DNA of 64,000 nucleotides from Candidatus Obscuribacterales bacterium (GTDB lineage: Bacteria > Cyanobacteriota > Vampirovibrionia > Obscuribacterales > Obscuribacteraceae), in NCBI GenBank assembly GCA_019752635.1, contig JAIELX010000106.1:1-64000 (forward strand). Reading direction: 5' to 3'. The notes under the pieces are model-generated. The model saw nothing but the letters and a program-made list of their open reading frames with translations, was not told the origin of the DNA and did no database searches. The position numbers were made by a program, and so were the translations under genes. How positions within the stretch are numbered: position 1 is the first letter of the stretch; every line of letters starts with the position of its first letter. Positions 51,863-63,402 of this stretch are shown one piece after another.

Positions 51863-51888
51863 GTCAGAAAATCTCGAGATTTTCTGAC
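51863..51888. repeat. Perfect 26-base palindrome after the secreted-protein operon
   Basis: Arms GTCAGAAAATCTC and GAGATTTTCTGAC meet at a CTCGAG centre without spacer. It lies 5 bases after the stop at 51857. It could be a terminator with the T-run inside the arm, or a protein site; neither is certain. Confidence 0.5.
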
Positions 51889-52046
51889 TGCGGGTTTCGC
51901 AAGTTTCGGCGGGGCTCTCGGGGTGATCCGCCGCCACCTCTATTGACAAGCAGCGTTGTTTAAGGCTTTTGGTGGCGCGGACGCCCGAGGCCGCGCGTAG
52001 TGGTATGGTGGTCAGCTATCGGGTTAGAACGAACGAGGGCTTGGCA

Positions 52047-52904
52047 ATGTCACTGAAGGGAAAAACGCTCTTCATCACTGGAGCATCAAGAGGTATCGGG
52101 CACGCAATCGGTTTGCGCGCGGCCAAAGACGGAGCTAACGTCGTCATTGCAGCCAAGTCGGAATCGGAACACCCCAAGCTCCCCGGAACCATCTACACTG
52201 CAGCGAAAGACATGGAAGCCGTCGGCGGACAAGCTCTGCCCGTCGTGTGCGATATTCGCTCCGAAGAGCAAGTCATGGCAGCGATTGAAAAGGCAGTTGC
52301 GCAGTTCGGCGGAATTGACATTTTGATCAACAACGCAAGCGCGTTGAGTTTGACCAATACCACTGATACCGAAATGAAGCGATGGGATTTGATGCACCAG
52401 ATCAATTCTCGCGGAACTTTCATGTGCTCAAAGATGGCGCTACCGCACCTGAAGAAAGCAGACAACGGCCACATTTTGAACATTGCGCCTCCGTTGAACA
52501 TGAATCCGCGCTGGTTCGGCGGGCACGTTGCATACACCATAGCCAAATACGGTATGAGCATGTGCACGTTAGGCATGGCACAAGAGTTTCGCGCTGATGG
52601 CATTGGCGTGAATTCGCTCTGGCCGGAAACGGCGATTGCGACAGCCGCCATCAAAAACCTGCTCGGCGGCGACAAAATGATTCGTGCATCGCGCAAACCA
52701 GAGATAGTGGCAGACGCTGCGTATATCATTCTCACCAGTAACTCGCGCGAATGCACAGGCAACTTCTTTATCGATGTTGATGTGCTGACGAGTGCCGGGG
52801 TTACCGACCTGGAACAGTACGCTGTTGAGCCAGGACAGAAGCTGATGCGCGACTTCTTCTTGGACGAGCCGTGCGCGACTCCTAAAGAGAAAGCGCCCGT
52901 TTAG
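52047..52904 (+). CDS. Short-chain dehydrogenase/reductase, HSDL2-like
   Basis: 285 residues. An NAD(P)-binding Rossmann fold: TLFITGASRGIG (TGxxxGIG), INNASALS (NNAG-type), catalytic Tyr/Lys in AYTIAKYGMSM (YxxxK), and the Pro-Glu turn LWPETAIATAA. The long insert SESEHPKLPGTIYTAAKDMEAVGGQALPVVCD and MKRWDLMHQINSRGT are typical of HSDL2-type SDRs. The substrate is unknown. GAGGG before ATG 52047; the frame extends upstream without support. Confidence 0.88.
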   Translation: MSLKGKTLFITGASRGIGHAIGLRAAKDGANVVIAAKSESEHPKLPGTIYTAAKDMEAVGGQALPVVCDIRSEEQVMAAIEKAVAQFGGIDILINNASALSLTNTTDTEMKRWDLMHQINSRGTFMCSKMALPHLKKADNGHILNIAPPLNMNPRWFGGHVAYTIAKYGMSMCTLGMAQEFRADGIGVNSLWPETAIATAAIKNLLGGDKMIRASRKPEIVADAAYIILTSNSRECTGNFFIDVDVLTSAGVTDLEQYAVEPGQKLMRDFFLDEPCATPKEKAPV

Positions 52905-53006
52905 AACGGCTCCTGTCATTGATACCAAGGACTTGACGCTTATTGCGAAGCGGTCTTGAGTCGAATAGCGAAATTCTTGAGTAAATTGCTCTGCGCAAAC
53001 GCCATT

Positions 53007-53750
53007 TTATTTTTTGGGTGGAGTGGCGGCCGGTGGTTTAGCGTCGTGAACGTTATAGTCAAGTTCGAACTGCACGTCTAAGCGTGTTGTTGCCCCCGGG
53101 GGCATCGCCTCGAACGGAGCAGCATCATTGACTGCCTTGATGGCAGATTCGTCGACGACTTGCGAACCGCTGGACTGCTTGATCTTTATGTTCGATACGG
53201 CTCCGGCAGAATCAATACTGAACACAGTGATCACTTTGCGGTCCACCACACCGTCCGGTGGATTCCAAAGTGAACGCACCTTCGCCTGCATTGCAGCGAT
53301 GTACGGTCCAAGCTTGTCGTCTTCTTTGGTACCATTAGCAGTGCCAGGCGAAGCAACTTTTGCTGGACGCGCAGGAGTACCGACTTTTGCCGGCGCACCG
53401 GGCTTGCCTGCAGGCGTAGCAGTTTTGGTAGGCGAGGAAGAGCAGTCCATCGCTCCCAAGGCCTTCTTCAAGCACTCATTTGCACGTCGCACATTTTTTG
53501 TCGCTTCATACGACGCTGCCAGTTTTTTCCAGATGCTGGAAACGCGCGGATCCCCCGGTCCTAATTTCTCAGCTTCTTCACGAGCAGCCTCATAGAACAC
53601 TATGGCCTGAGCATGCCTGCCTTGCTTAGCTAAAGCGTCAGCCTTGCGTGTAAACACGTCGAACGACACAGCTGAGTCCTGTGCATGAGTAGCACCCGCA
53701 ACTGTCGTGAGGAGCAGAGCCAGAACAAACTTGAGGCTAGTTAACTTCAT
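53007..53750 (-). CDS. Exported protein with TPR and TonB C-terminal domain
   Basis: 247 residues. A signal peptide (1-21) is followed by two TPR-like helices (DVFTRKADALAKQGRHAQAIVFYEAAREEAEKLG and WKKLAASYEATKNVRRANECLKKAL). A Pro/Ala/Lys linker (~108-145) leads to a TonB_C domain (~150-235): PYIAAMQAKVRSLWNPPDG, ITVFSIDSAGAVSNIKIKQSSGSQVVDESAIKAVNDAAPFEAMP. No N-terminal TonB membrane anchor is seen apart from the signal. GGAGGTTC precedes ATG 53750. Periplasmic function not known. Confidence 0.82.
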   Translation of the reverse strand: MKLTSLKFVLALLLTTVAGATHAQDSAVSFDVFTRKADALAKQGRHAQAIVFYEAAREEAEKLGPGDPRVSSIWKKLAASYEATKNVRRANECLKKALGAMDCSSSPTKTATPAGKPGAPAKVGTPARPAKVASPGTANGTKEDDKLGPYIAAMQAKVRSLWNPPDGVVDRKVITVFSIDSAGAVSNIKIKQSSGSQVVDESAIKAVNDAAPFEAMPPGATTRLDVQFELDYNVHDAKPPAATPPKK

Positions 53751-53861
53751 TAGAACCTCCGGGGCACACCGTGATTGGCGCTGCCATGCACTGTAGAAGG
53801 ACGGTAACTTGAAATAATCAGCGTGGGTTGAAACACCAAGTCTGCCGCTCGGCGACGGCAC

Positions 53862-54716
53862 CTAAATCATCGCAAGCGGAGAATCTTTGACCGGCGGCGG
53901 GTAATGTTCTTCAATTGCCCGAATGTCCTCTTTCTCAAGGGTGATATCCCCGGCACCCGCGTTTTCAACCACATGCTCAGATTTCGCCGCTTTAGGAATC
54001 GCAAACATCAGTTCCTCTCGCACCAAGAACGCAAGCAACAACTGGCGAACACTGACGCCATGCTTTGCGGCGATTGCAGCAAGAACACGGCCGCCTTCCG
54101 ATGCTGGTTTTGGCAACGGTTTCTGCCCGAACGGCGTATAAGCGACGACCGCTATCTCCTTCTTTGCACAGTACGGAATCAGGTTCCGTTCGATGCCTCT
54201 CTCTCCCAAATGATAGAGAACCTGATTGCAAGCAATTTTTTCATTGCTCAAGCATTTCTCTGCTTCCACCAAGTCATCAACGTCAAAGTTACTAACGCCC
54301 AAACAGCGAATCTTCCCTTGCTTAACCAGTTCCTCCATGGCGCCCATGGTATCGCTCAGAGGGATCGAACCACGCCAATGGAGCAAGTAACAATCGAGAT
54401 AGTCAATCTTCATTCGGCGCATCGATTTCTCGCACGCTTTTATGGTGCCTTTGTAAGTCGCATTGTTCGGCAAGACTTTACTGACCAAAAACAGCATGTC
54501 GCGCGGAAAACCTTTGATGGCATCGGCAACCAGCTCTTCTGATAAGCCATCGCCATACATTTCGGCCGTGTCAATGTGAACCAAGTCCTTTTTGATTCCA
54601 GTAATTATGGCCTTTCGCGCCTCCTCGCGAGCTTCCCCGCAATCGGGCATATTCCAGGTACCCTGTCCCATCACCGGCACCGCAATTCCGCTTGCTCCGA
54701 AATTCTTGAATTTCAT
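53862..54716 (-). CDS. Aldo/keto reductase
   Basis: 284 residues, (beta/alpha)8 NADPH-dependent oxidoreductase. The tetrad Asp/Tyr is in VHIDTAEMYGDG, Lys in MLFLVSKVLP and His in YLLHWRG. The segment QGKIRCLGVSNFDVDDL is the standard family motif, and GERGIERNLIPYCAKKEIAVVAYTPFGQKP contains the NADPH loop. Reduces carbonyls of unknown identity. ATG 54716 is preferred over GTG 54746. Divergent from the WYL-type regulator gene. Confidence 0.9.
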   Translation of the reverse strand: MKFKNFGASGIAVPVMGQGTWNMPDCGEAREEARKAIITGIKKDLVHIDTAEMYGDGLSEELVADAIKGFPRDMLFLVSKVLPNNATYKGTIKACEKSMRRMKIDYLDCYLLHWRGSIPLSDTMGAMEELVKQGKIRCLGVSNFDVDDLVEAEKCLSNEKIACNQVLYHLGERGIERNLIPYCAKKEIAVVAYTPFGQKPLPKPASEGGRVLAAIAAKHGVSVRQLLLAFLVREELMFAIPKAAKSEHVVENAGAGDITLEKEDIRAIEEHYPPPVKDSPLAMI

Positions 54717-55140
54717 TGAACTACCCGCAACAGTAACGCTCCCCACGCTAATTTTACAATGGTCATCATGAAGTCAGCCCTCACTTCGAGAAGGCTTCGC
54801 GAAAGATTCGCACAAAGCCGGTCAGACGCCCGGGAATGTGACACGTGTCTCAGACAATTACAGGCAAGCACCACTAAATTAAGCAGTTAGATGGCGAGGC
54901 AAAAGCATTTTTTCCTAGCGCAATCAACTACCCGAAAGAGCGATATGATCCGCCTGCCATCCTCATTTTCGCTCCATCTCTGACAAGAAAATGCTGCAGC
55001 TCTTTGCCATGCGCAAAACTTTTCGCGACGTTTCTCCCGATGCAGGTATTATGCAGTCTCGCAAGTTACCATGTGAAAATACTCTGTTGTCTATTGGCAT
55101 CAGAGCTTCTTGTCGCACCTCGCTCAACCGAATCTTACGC
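54717..55140. other. Divergent promoter region, no gene supported
   Basis: 424 bases between the aldo/keto reductase and the WYL-type regulator. A plus-strand frame opens at 54991 and joins the regulator frame, but that extension (about 50 residues) looks unlike the family N-terminus. Confidence 0.45.
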
Positions 55141-55884
55141 ATGACATCGCGATTAGAAAGACTACTAAGACTTGACCTCGCAATTCGCAAAGGCGATTTT
55201 CCAAGTGCGGAAACGTTGTGTCGATTGGTCGAGATCCAGCCAAGAACGCTGTACCAAGACCTCAGAGAACTGCGAGAAAATTTGGGCTGCGACGTTCGCT
55301 TTGATCGTGTGCGCAGCGGCTATTTCAATGGCTCCCCCGACAAGAAGCTGCCAACATTTGCTCTCACTAATGAAGAACTCCTTGTGATCGCCGTTGCAGC
55401 GGAACTCTTCAGCCAGACCGGCGGTGAGGCTGTCGCACGAATTCTAGCAAACGCCATGACCAAAATTCTCGATGGTTACCAGCAAAAGATTCCAATCGCG
55501 CCCGAGTCGCTCCGCGATTGGATTCGCACAGAGGGTCAGCGGCAACAAGTTCTCAATCCTTCGAAGTTGGTGGGAATATTGGAAGCCTTGAATCACGAGA
55601 AACAGCTGAAGCTCTCCAGTGCGGAAAAGAAGGACCTTGTCGATGTCGTCAAACCATACTGTCTGATGATGTTCGACGGTCAGTGGGAAATCGTCGGATA
55701 CTCAGTACTAAAGAACAAAATCGTTTCTAGACCGTTAGCAACCTCAGAGCTCGAGCTACATGAAGACGGCACGACATTTGAGCAAGCAGCAAAGTCCCCA
55801 AAAGATTTCGAACGTTGGATTCACGAGCGCCAGGCAAGCGTGAGCAAGCCGCGATCTGCCAAACGCAAGAATGATGACAGCTAG
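55141..55884 (+). CDS. HTH/WYL-type transcriptional regulator
   Basis: 247 residues. The N-terminal helix-turn-helix (about 1-60, SRLERLLRLDLAIRKG...PSAETLCRLVEIQPRTLYQDLRELRENLGCDVRF) is of the HTH_11 type of YafY/PafBC regulators. The central region FALTNEELLVIAVAAELFS is typical. The WYL core reads PYCLMMFDGQWEIVGYSV, with W-E-I in place of W-Y-L. Probably senses a nucleic acid or nucleotide ligand, as WYL domains do (inference). ATG 55141 is the first one consistent with the family. Confidence 0.75.
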   Translation: MTSRLERLLRLDLAIRKGDFPSAETLCRLVEIQPRTLYQDLRELRENLGCDVRFDRVRSGYFNGSPDKKLPTFALTNEELLVIAVAAELFSQTGGEAVARILANAMTKILDGYQQKIPIAPESLRDWIRTEGQRQQVLNPSKLVGILEALNHEKQLKLSSAEKKDLVDVVKPYCLMMFDGQWEIVGYSVLKNKIVSRPLATSELELHEDGTTFEQAAKSPKDFERWIHERQASVSKPRSAKRKNDDS

Positions 55885-55907
55885 AAGATAAGAACTAGCC
55901 ATCATTC
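55869..55907. terminator. Hairpin between convergent genes
   Basis: GAATGATG (55869-55876) and GCTAG (55880-55884) pair with CTAGC (55895-55899) and CATCATTC (55900-55907), one ACA bulge and a 10-base A-rich loop. It overlaps the regulator's stop; there is no T-run, so the terminator role is tentative. Confidence 0.4.
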
Positions 55908-55947
55908 GGCGTTGAGTAACGGTCCGTCGTCGCAGGAGTTCAGCAAA

Positions 55948-56715
55948 TCACCGGCGTCCTGCGATCAAACAGCTGACTATGACTGCCACTGTAAGAAGTC
56001 CGGCAGTTACAGCCACCACAATATCATGAGCCGCTACTACATTGTTCATAACGATTGATACCAGAGCCCAGACTAGTGTACCTGCATACCACCGATTGAA
56101 CCGCGAATAGACAAGAATCGCTCCTCCGAGCAACGATCCCGGTACCAGTGTGATGAATGCAAATACTGTATTTGACAAACCAAGGAGCGATGGATCTACC
56201 TGTCGCGCTAGGCTTGTGAAGTTGAGCCAAATTGCAAAAGTAAGCCATCCTGAGAGTATCGCGAAATACGGCATCGAAATTGAGTGACTGAACAAAGAAA
56301 GTGGTCTAGTAAACTTTTCGACTTTCCTGAAACCCATCAGCGAGAAAACCATCATCGCTAAGATGATTGCCACCAGCGCGGTATTATTACCGACACTTTG
56401 GGAAATCAACATCCAAAGAGTGCTTAGTGCAAACCCTATCGTGGAAGGAAGCCGCAATGCCTTAACTTCGCTCTTGTTCCGATTCCGCGGTAATGCCTGG
56501 TAGACGGAAAATACAAGACCCAGGCTAAAGATCACAAACCAAATCGAGAATGCGTACGGAATTGGAAGCTCAGGTGCTTCTGCCGGGATTGGAGCGGTTG
56601 ACTCGCCAACTTCCCTGCCGATTCCCAGCGAGGGGAGGAAAGGTACACAAAATTGAGTGAACGCAAACACGCAATTCGCAGCGACGATCACTTTGTGTTC
56701 CTTAGAATTGCTCAT
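55948..56715 (-). CDS. TspO/tryptophan-rich-sensory-protein-like membrane protein
   Basis: 255 residues with about seven membrane segments. The start PIPYAFSIWFVIFSLGLVFSVYQALP resembles the P-x-x-A-F-S-I-W segment of extended TspO/MBR-like proteins. The rest alternates hydrophobic helices with short polar loops. The protein is longer than the five-helix TspO (~160 residues), so the assignment is tentative. No partner gene. Function unknown, possibly porphyrin or steroid-type ligand binding as in TspO. Confidence 0.55.
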   Translation of the reverse strand: MSNSKEHKVIVAANCVFAFTQFCVPFLPSLGIGREVGESTAPIPAEAPELPIPYAFSIWFVIFSLGLVFSVYQALPRNRNKSEVKALRLPSTIGFALSTLWMLISQSVGNNTALVAIILAMMVFSLMGFRKVEKFTRPLSLFSHSISMPYFAILSGWLTFAIWLNFTSLARQVDPSLLGLSNTVFAFITLVPGSLLGGAILVYSRFNRWYAGTLVWALVSIVMNNVVAAHDIVVAVTAGLLTVAVIVSCLIAGRR

Positions 56716-56987
56716 CGCTGCTTCGCTCCGCTGTGTCAGTACCGTTTGAATTGCGATTCAATCAGCATCTCTAATATCGGAACGGTATGATGAACAGGCA
56801 GTGAATGTTTTGTTTCCGGGGAGCGTCCGATGTTGCAGTTGACGCCAACTCCTGGTGGATTGCTCAGAAATGGCCGAACTTGTTGCAATTGACTAAGCTG
56901 TTTGTCAAACTGTACTGGTTACTAAGTGTCCAAGATACTGTGCGTTTAGACAAATGGGAAGATTATTGGAATTGCCAAGTCTCCCGA

Positions 56988-59657
56988 TTAGGCCGGGGCG
57001 GAAGCGGGAGACGCGATGCATGCCGACAGATCGATTATGGACTCAAAATCAGCGTAGTCACGTTTTCGGCAGGTTAGAATTAGTATTTGCAAATTGTGCT
57101 CCGCGGCGGCTCGGCGAAGCACCTGCTTCATCAAATCAAATCGACGCTCATCAGAATAAACCAGCACGTCATCAAGCACGACAACCGCTGGATACCCCTT
57201 CTCCTTGAGCAGTCCGGCAATCGCCAGGCGTGTTAAGACCGAGATTTGCTCACGGGTGCCGATGCTCAAGCTGTTGTATTTTTCAACGTGCGCATTTCTT
57301 TGCAGTCCCGCAATTTCAAACTGTGACTGATCCAGAGCCACGTCGGTGCCGGGGAAAACCTCGTTGAGATACGGTCGCAGGCGCATTTGCACCGGTTCCA
57401 TAAACTGCTCTTTAGCTTCTTTCTCACAGTCTTTCATAGTGTCATACAGAAGTTTGACAGCACGAGCCTGGCGCTCCATGCTTTCCAACTGCTGCGTGGC
57501 CTTCTCGAACTTACCTTCGAACTCTTGCAAGCGTTCTCCCGGTCCCTGCTTGCCGAGAGTGTCAACCTCCGCAGCGAGAATGTCTATGTTGCGATCAAGA
57601 TTATCCAACTGAGAAGACACTGCTCGTAGCTGTTTTTGCGCAGCCTCGAACTCGTCATTAATTGCTACTGGATCCAGAGCATCAATCCCCTCCTTTACCA
57701 GCTCCAATTCTTTCTCTTTTAGTGAACACTTGTGCAATGCCTCAGAGAGTTTGGTCTTAAGACTTTCATCCGAATCTTGCTGCACCATTTGATCCAAGCG
57801 ACTCTGGTTGATTACTTGCTGTTTCTTTGCCGAATCAGCCCTCGTGCTCCATTCTTTTTGCGCAATTTCCGCCTGGTGAGCAGCAGTGATCAAAGCGGCC
57901 AAATTTTTGTTCTCTGCCGCCTCTTGTTTGCGCAACTGCTCCAACTCTTTTAACAAGTCAGCTAAATGTTCCGGGGAGTGCGTCACAGAATCAGTTGCAT
58001 CCGACTCGGTCAACTCAGCAGCGAGCTGCGCGAGTTGCGCCTCTAGCGCCTTCACTCCAGAGGGAACGAGAATTTTGAGTTCACCGGCCAGAAGCTCGCT
58101 GGTGCCTTTCAATTCCTGCTTCTTCACTGCCAATTCCTCAGCCTGATCCAGGCTTTCAACGCCGCAGTTCGCCAATGCTGCAGATAGCTGTGCCTGCAGC
58201 TTCTCGGCTTCCTTACGCTTGGCGGCGACATTCTCACCGCCCGGATGCACTTCAACTGTTCCCCATTCGGCAAGCTCCAATGTGGTGCTCTCCGAAATCA
58301 GAACCGTTGCATCGGCCTCCAGTTCTTCACCGAACGCAAAAGCTTGTTTTCCCGCTGAAGGATGGAGAACCAATCTGGTTGATGCCGCTGTCGCACGAGC
58401 CTCTGCATCAGACGCCGCCCGCTGGATCTGACGCAGATTCGGCAGCGATTTATCTTCAAGCTTAATTGCTTTGTACTGAGCCGCAACTTGATCCAATTGC
58501 TGAAGCTTTGTTTTTGCACTGGTTAGGCGATCATTCAATTCGGTTCGGGATTGCTCTTTCTTCGCCCGAAGCTCGGCTAGTTCCAACCGACGCCTGCGCA
58601 GTTCCAACTCCTTAATCTGCTTTTGCAAATCACCAATTTCGGTCTGTGCCCTAGCAACAGCTTCGTTCGCACCCGCAAGGGTTTTCTGCGCTTCCACAAC
58701 CGCGTGCTCAGCTTTCTGCACCTCAGCGACCGACTTTTCCGCATCTGCTCTAGCTTGCGCTCGTGACTCGGATTGTTGCTTGACGTTGTTATACTCTGCA
58801 CGCAAGGTTTTTTGAACCTGGCTACACGCTTCAAACTCTTGCTTCAATTTGGTGAGCTTTTGAACTTTCTCGTCGACAACCTTAACCAGGTCCTTTGCCT
58901 TTGCCAACGCATTATCTCGGCGTAGCGCGGCTTTGAGATCGCGCTTCTGCGTTAAGTCGTCAACTTTGCTTTCGTATTCCCTATAAGCCTTGCGGCAACT
59001 CTCCAGCTCCAGTCCGACTGTTTCAACTAAATCCTTTGACTTCCGATATTCTTTGGTTGCGTCGGCACGCGCAGCGGTAAAAAACTCGCCATAGAGCCGC
59101 GTAATAGAGTTCATCAGCGCGCGGCCGCTCTTGCCACCGAGAACGGTGCCGATGTCCGATTCCACCGCTTTGAGAAGAGTCTGCCGCCCGCCGTCAGACA
59201 TCATCAATCCGTCAAGCGCCGCGGCCTGCTCCAACCAGAGCAAGCCCCAAAATCCCTTATCCTGCTCAGTCTTTTTGCCGGTTCCGGCGGGGCACATTAG
59301 AATCTGATTCAATTGTTCTTCGACGGCGGAACCTTCGACAGTACCACCAGGTGACTTTAGTCGCGCCTGAAACGGCTTCAGACAGAAGCTCTTACTTAGA
59401 AAGTACTTGCCACCGTCTAACTCAAAGTCAACACTAACTTCCGGCCGCACCTGCGACCCGTAGGGTAAAAGATTCTCTACCGCTTGCCCGGTTGTAGAAT
59501 GTTTCAGAAAGAACGCCGATCGCAGAGCTGTAAAGAGGGTGGATTTTCCTTCTTCGTTATCGCCCGCTATCACGTTAACACCGTGGTCCAACCCCGATAT
59601 AACGACCGGACCAATTAGCTTACGAAAGTTTTTCACTTCGATCTTGCGAATGATCAT
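56988..59657 (-). CDS. SbcC/YhaN-like SMC-type ATPase
   Basis: 889 residues. The N-terminal Walker A is GDNEEGKST (32-40). A long coiled coil follows (~210-800, Lys/Glu/Gln-rich heptads). The C-terminal half-site has NSLSIGTREQISVLTRLAIAG (signature), VVVLDDVLVYSDERR (Walker B and D-loop) and the switch segment LILTCRKRDY. Overlaps the SbcD-like gene by 4 bases (ATGA), so the two are translationally coupled. Together they form an Mre11-Rad50-like complex for DNA end processing. It lacks the zinc-hook CxxC of true SbcC in the visible middle. Confidence 0.85.
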   Translation of the reverse strand: MIIRKIEVKNFRKLIGPVVISGLDHGVNVIAGDNEEGKSTLFTALRSAFFLKHSTTGQAVENLLPYGSQVRPEVSVDFELDGGKYFLSKSFCLKPFQARLKSPGGTVEGSAVEEQLNQILMCPAGTGKKTEQDKGFWGLLWLEQAAALDGLMMSDGGRQTLLKAVESDIGTVLGGKSGRALMNSITRLYGEFFTAARADATKEYRKSKDLVETVGLELESCRKAYREYESKVDDLTQKRDLKAALRRDNALAKAKDLVKVVDEKVQKLTKLKQEFEACSQVQKTLRAEYNNVKQQSESRAQARADAEKSVAEVQKAEHAVVEAQKTLAGANEAVARAQTEIGDLQKQIKELELRRRRLELAELRAKKEQSRTELNDRLTSAKTKLQQLDQVAAQYKAIKLEDKSLPNLRQIQRAASDAEARATAASTRLVLHPSAGKQAFAFGEELEADATVLISESTTLELAEWGTVEVHPGGENVAAKRKEAEKLQAQLSAALANCGVESLDQAEELAVKKQELKGTSELLAGELKILVPSGVKALEAQLAQLAAELTESDATDSVTHSPEHLADLLKELEQLRKQEAAENKNLAALITAAHQAEIAQKEWSTRADSAKKQQVINQSRLDQMVQQDSDESLKTKLSEALHKCSLKEKELELVKEGIDALDPVAINDEFEAAQKQLRAVSSQLDNLDRNIDILAAEVDTLGKQGPGERLQEFEGKFEKATQQLESMERQARAVKLLYDTMKDCEKEAKEQFMEPVQMRLRPYLNEVFPGTDVALDQSQFEIAGLQRNAHVEKYNSLSIGTREQISVLTRLAIAGLLKEKGYPAVVVLDDVLVYSDERRFDLMKQVLRRAAAEHNLQILILTCRKRDYADFESIIDLSACIASPASAPA

Positions 59658-60820
59658 GTCTTTTGCTCCAACTGCTTATGTTCGACATAGAGCAAATGCA
59701 GAGCTCTACGAGCATCGTCCGCCGCAGGGTCTGACGAATGCATCAACGTTCTTAGTTTTTCTATCGCAGCTCTGACAAACCCGGATTGTTCAATCTGATC
59801 CAAGTCCTCCGCGGAAGGCTCAGCAATCAAGCCAGTCGAATCCACATCCATATGCAATACGGATGCCTGCAATTTCTCAATCGCTTTGTCAATCTTGGCG
59901 CGGGTCTCCAAATTCACGCTACCTGCAAGCACCAACCGCACTACCAATCGATTCATTGGGACGTCAGTGCCAGAGAGTTGATTGGCAATATCAGCAATAT
60001 CGCTTTCGTCAAAAACACTTTTCTCGATCTGGTGCCAGGTGAAGTATCCGGTCTTAATTTTCTGAACCTGAGGTGCTTGGCCCGGTCCCTCGATCTCTAC
60101 CAGCAATACGTTTCCGGGGTCATTGGCCCGAAAGCGATCCGCTTCAGGCGTTCCCGAATACCAGATTTTATCTCCAATATCCATTGTGCCATGCCAATCG
60201 CCAAGGGCAAGGTAGTCGAGCCTTGCAGATGCAACTCTACCGTCGGCAATTGTATTGGGAGCTTCCCCTCGCACAGCAAGCCTGTTATCCAATGATCCAT
60301 GCGCCAGACCAATGCGAATTAAGTCCGCGGCGCTCTCATAAGTGTCAAACCAGTCTGTCAGGTCGCGCTGCTCATGCCTCCTTTGAAGTGGTGCCGGCAG
60401 AACGACGACGGGATGATTCACTAACTTGTAAGGCTCAGGTTCGGTCAGCAACACAATGTTCGGCGTCGCGAAATTGTGCTTAATTTTGCTCCAAACACTT
60501 TCCGTCGTCGCCGGATCGTGATTGCCGGGTAGAAGCAGCCACAATCCCTCAAACTCAGCCATGGCTCCAAGTGTCTGCATGATTGTTTTCGCGGCAATTG
60601 TGTTGGTTTCGAAAACATCGCCGGCAACAAGTACTGCATCTACCTGGTGCTTGCCGGCCAAATGGGCGATCGCTCGCACAGTTTCGATTCGCCGTGTTCT
60701 CAAGAAGGCCCCGGCATCGCCCTCTATGTTTCCGAAGGCTTTGCCGATCTGCCAGTCAGCTGTATGAATGAATCTGAACAACGAGATATTCCTTCCCGGG
60801 AAGTTGGCGACACCTGACAT
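59654..60820 (-). CDS. SbcD/YhaO-like DNA repair exonuclease (metallophosphoesterase)
   Basis: 388 residues. Phosphoesterase motifs of the Mre11 family are present: FIHTADWQIGK (the usual D-W-H reads D-W-Q here), VLVAGDVFETN, LLPGNHDP, GLAHGS and LALGDWHG. A C-terminal capping region follows. The missing first His may alter metal binding; a related subgroup is known to have Gln there, so activity is still possible. ATG 60820. Partner of the SbcC-like protein downstream and divergent (197-base gap) from the WGR ligase gene. Confidence 0.85.
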   Translation of the reverse strand: MSGVANFPGRNISLFRFIHTADWQIGKAFGNIEGDAGAFLRTRRIETVRAIAHLAGKHQVDAVLVAGDVFETNTIAAKTIMQTLGAMAEFEGLWLLLPGNHDPATTESVWSKIKHNFATPNIVLLTEPEPYKLVNHPVVVLPAPLQRRHEQRDLTDWFDTYESAADLIRIGLAHGSLDNRLAVRGEAPNTIADGRVASARLDYLALGDWHGTMDIGDKIWYSGTPEADRFRANDPGNVLLVEIEGPGQAPQVQKIKTGYFTWHQIEKSVFDESDIADIANQLSGTDVPMNRLVVRLVLAGSVNLETRAKIDKAIEKLQASVLHMDVDSTGLIAEPSAEDLDQIEQSGFVRAAIEKLRTLMHSSDPAADDARRALHLLYVEHKQLEQKT

Positions 60821-61017
60821 CAATGAAGGCCGCGACTCAATATGATACGCTGCCGAGCGACGCCGCGAAACCAACCCTAACCGATATAGAATTGGTAACT
60901 GCGACTATAACATCGCCCACCGCAATATATTGGCAGTCCGCTCCTCCAAATAGTTTGACGGAGATGCTGCGCGGGAAGGTTGATCTCGCATGTAAGCCCC
61001 GGGGGGAATAGGTCGAA

Positions 61018-63402
<2,385 letters not shown>

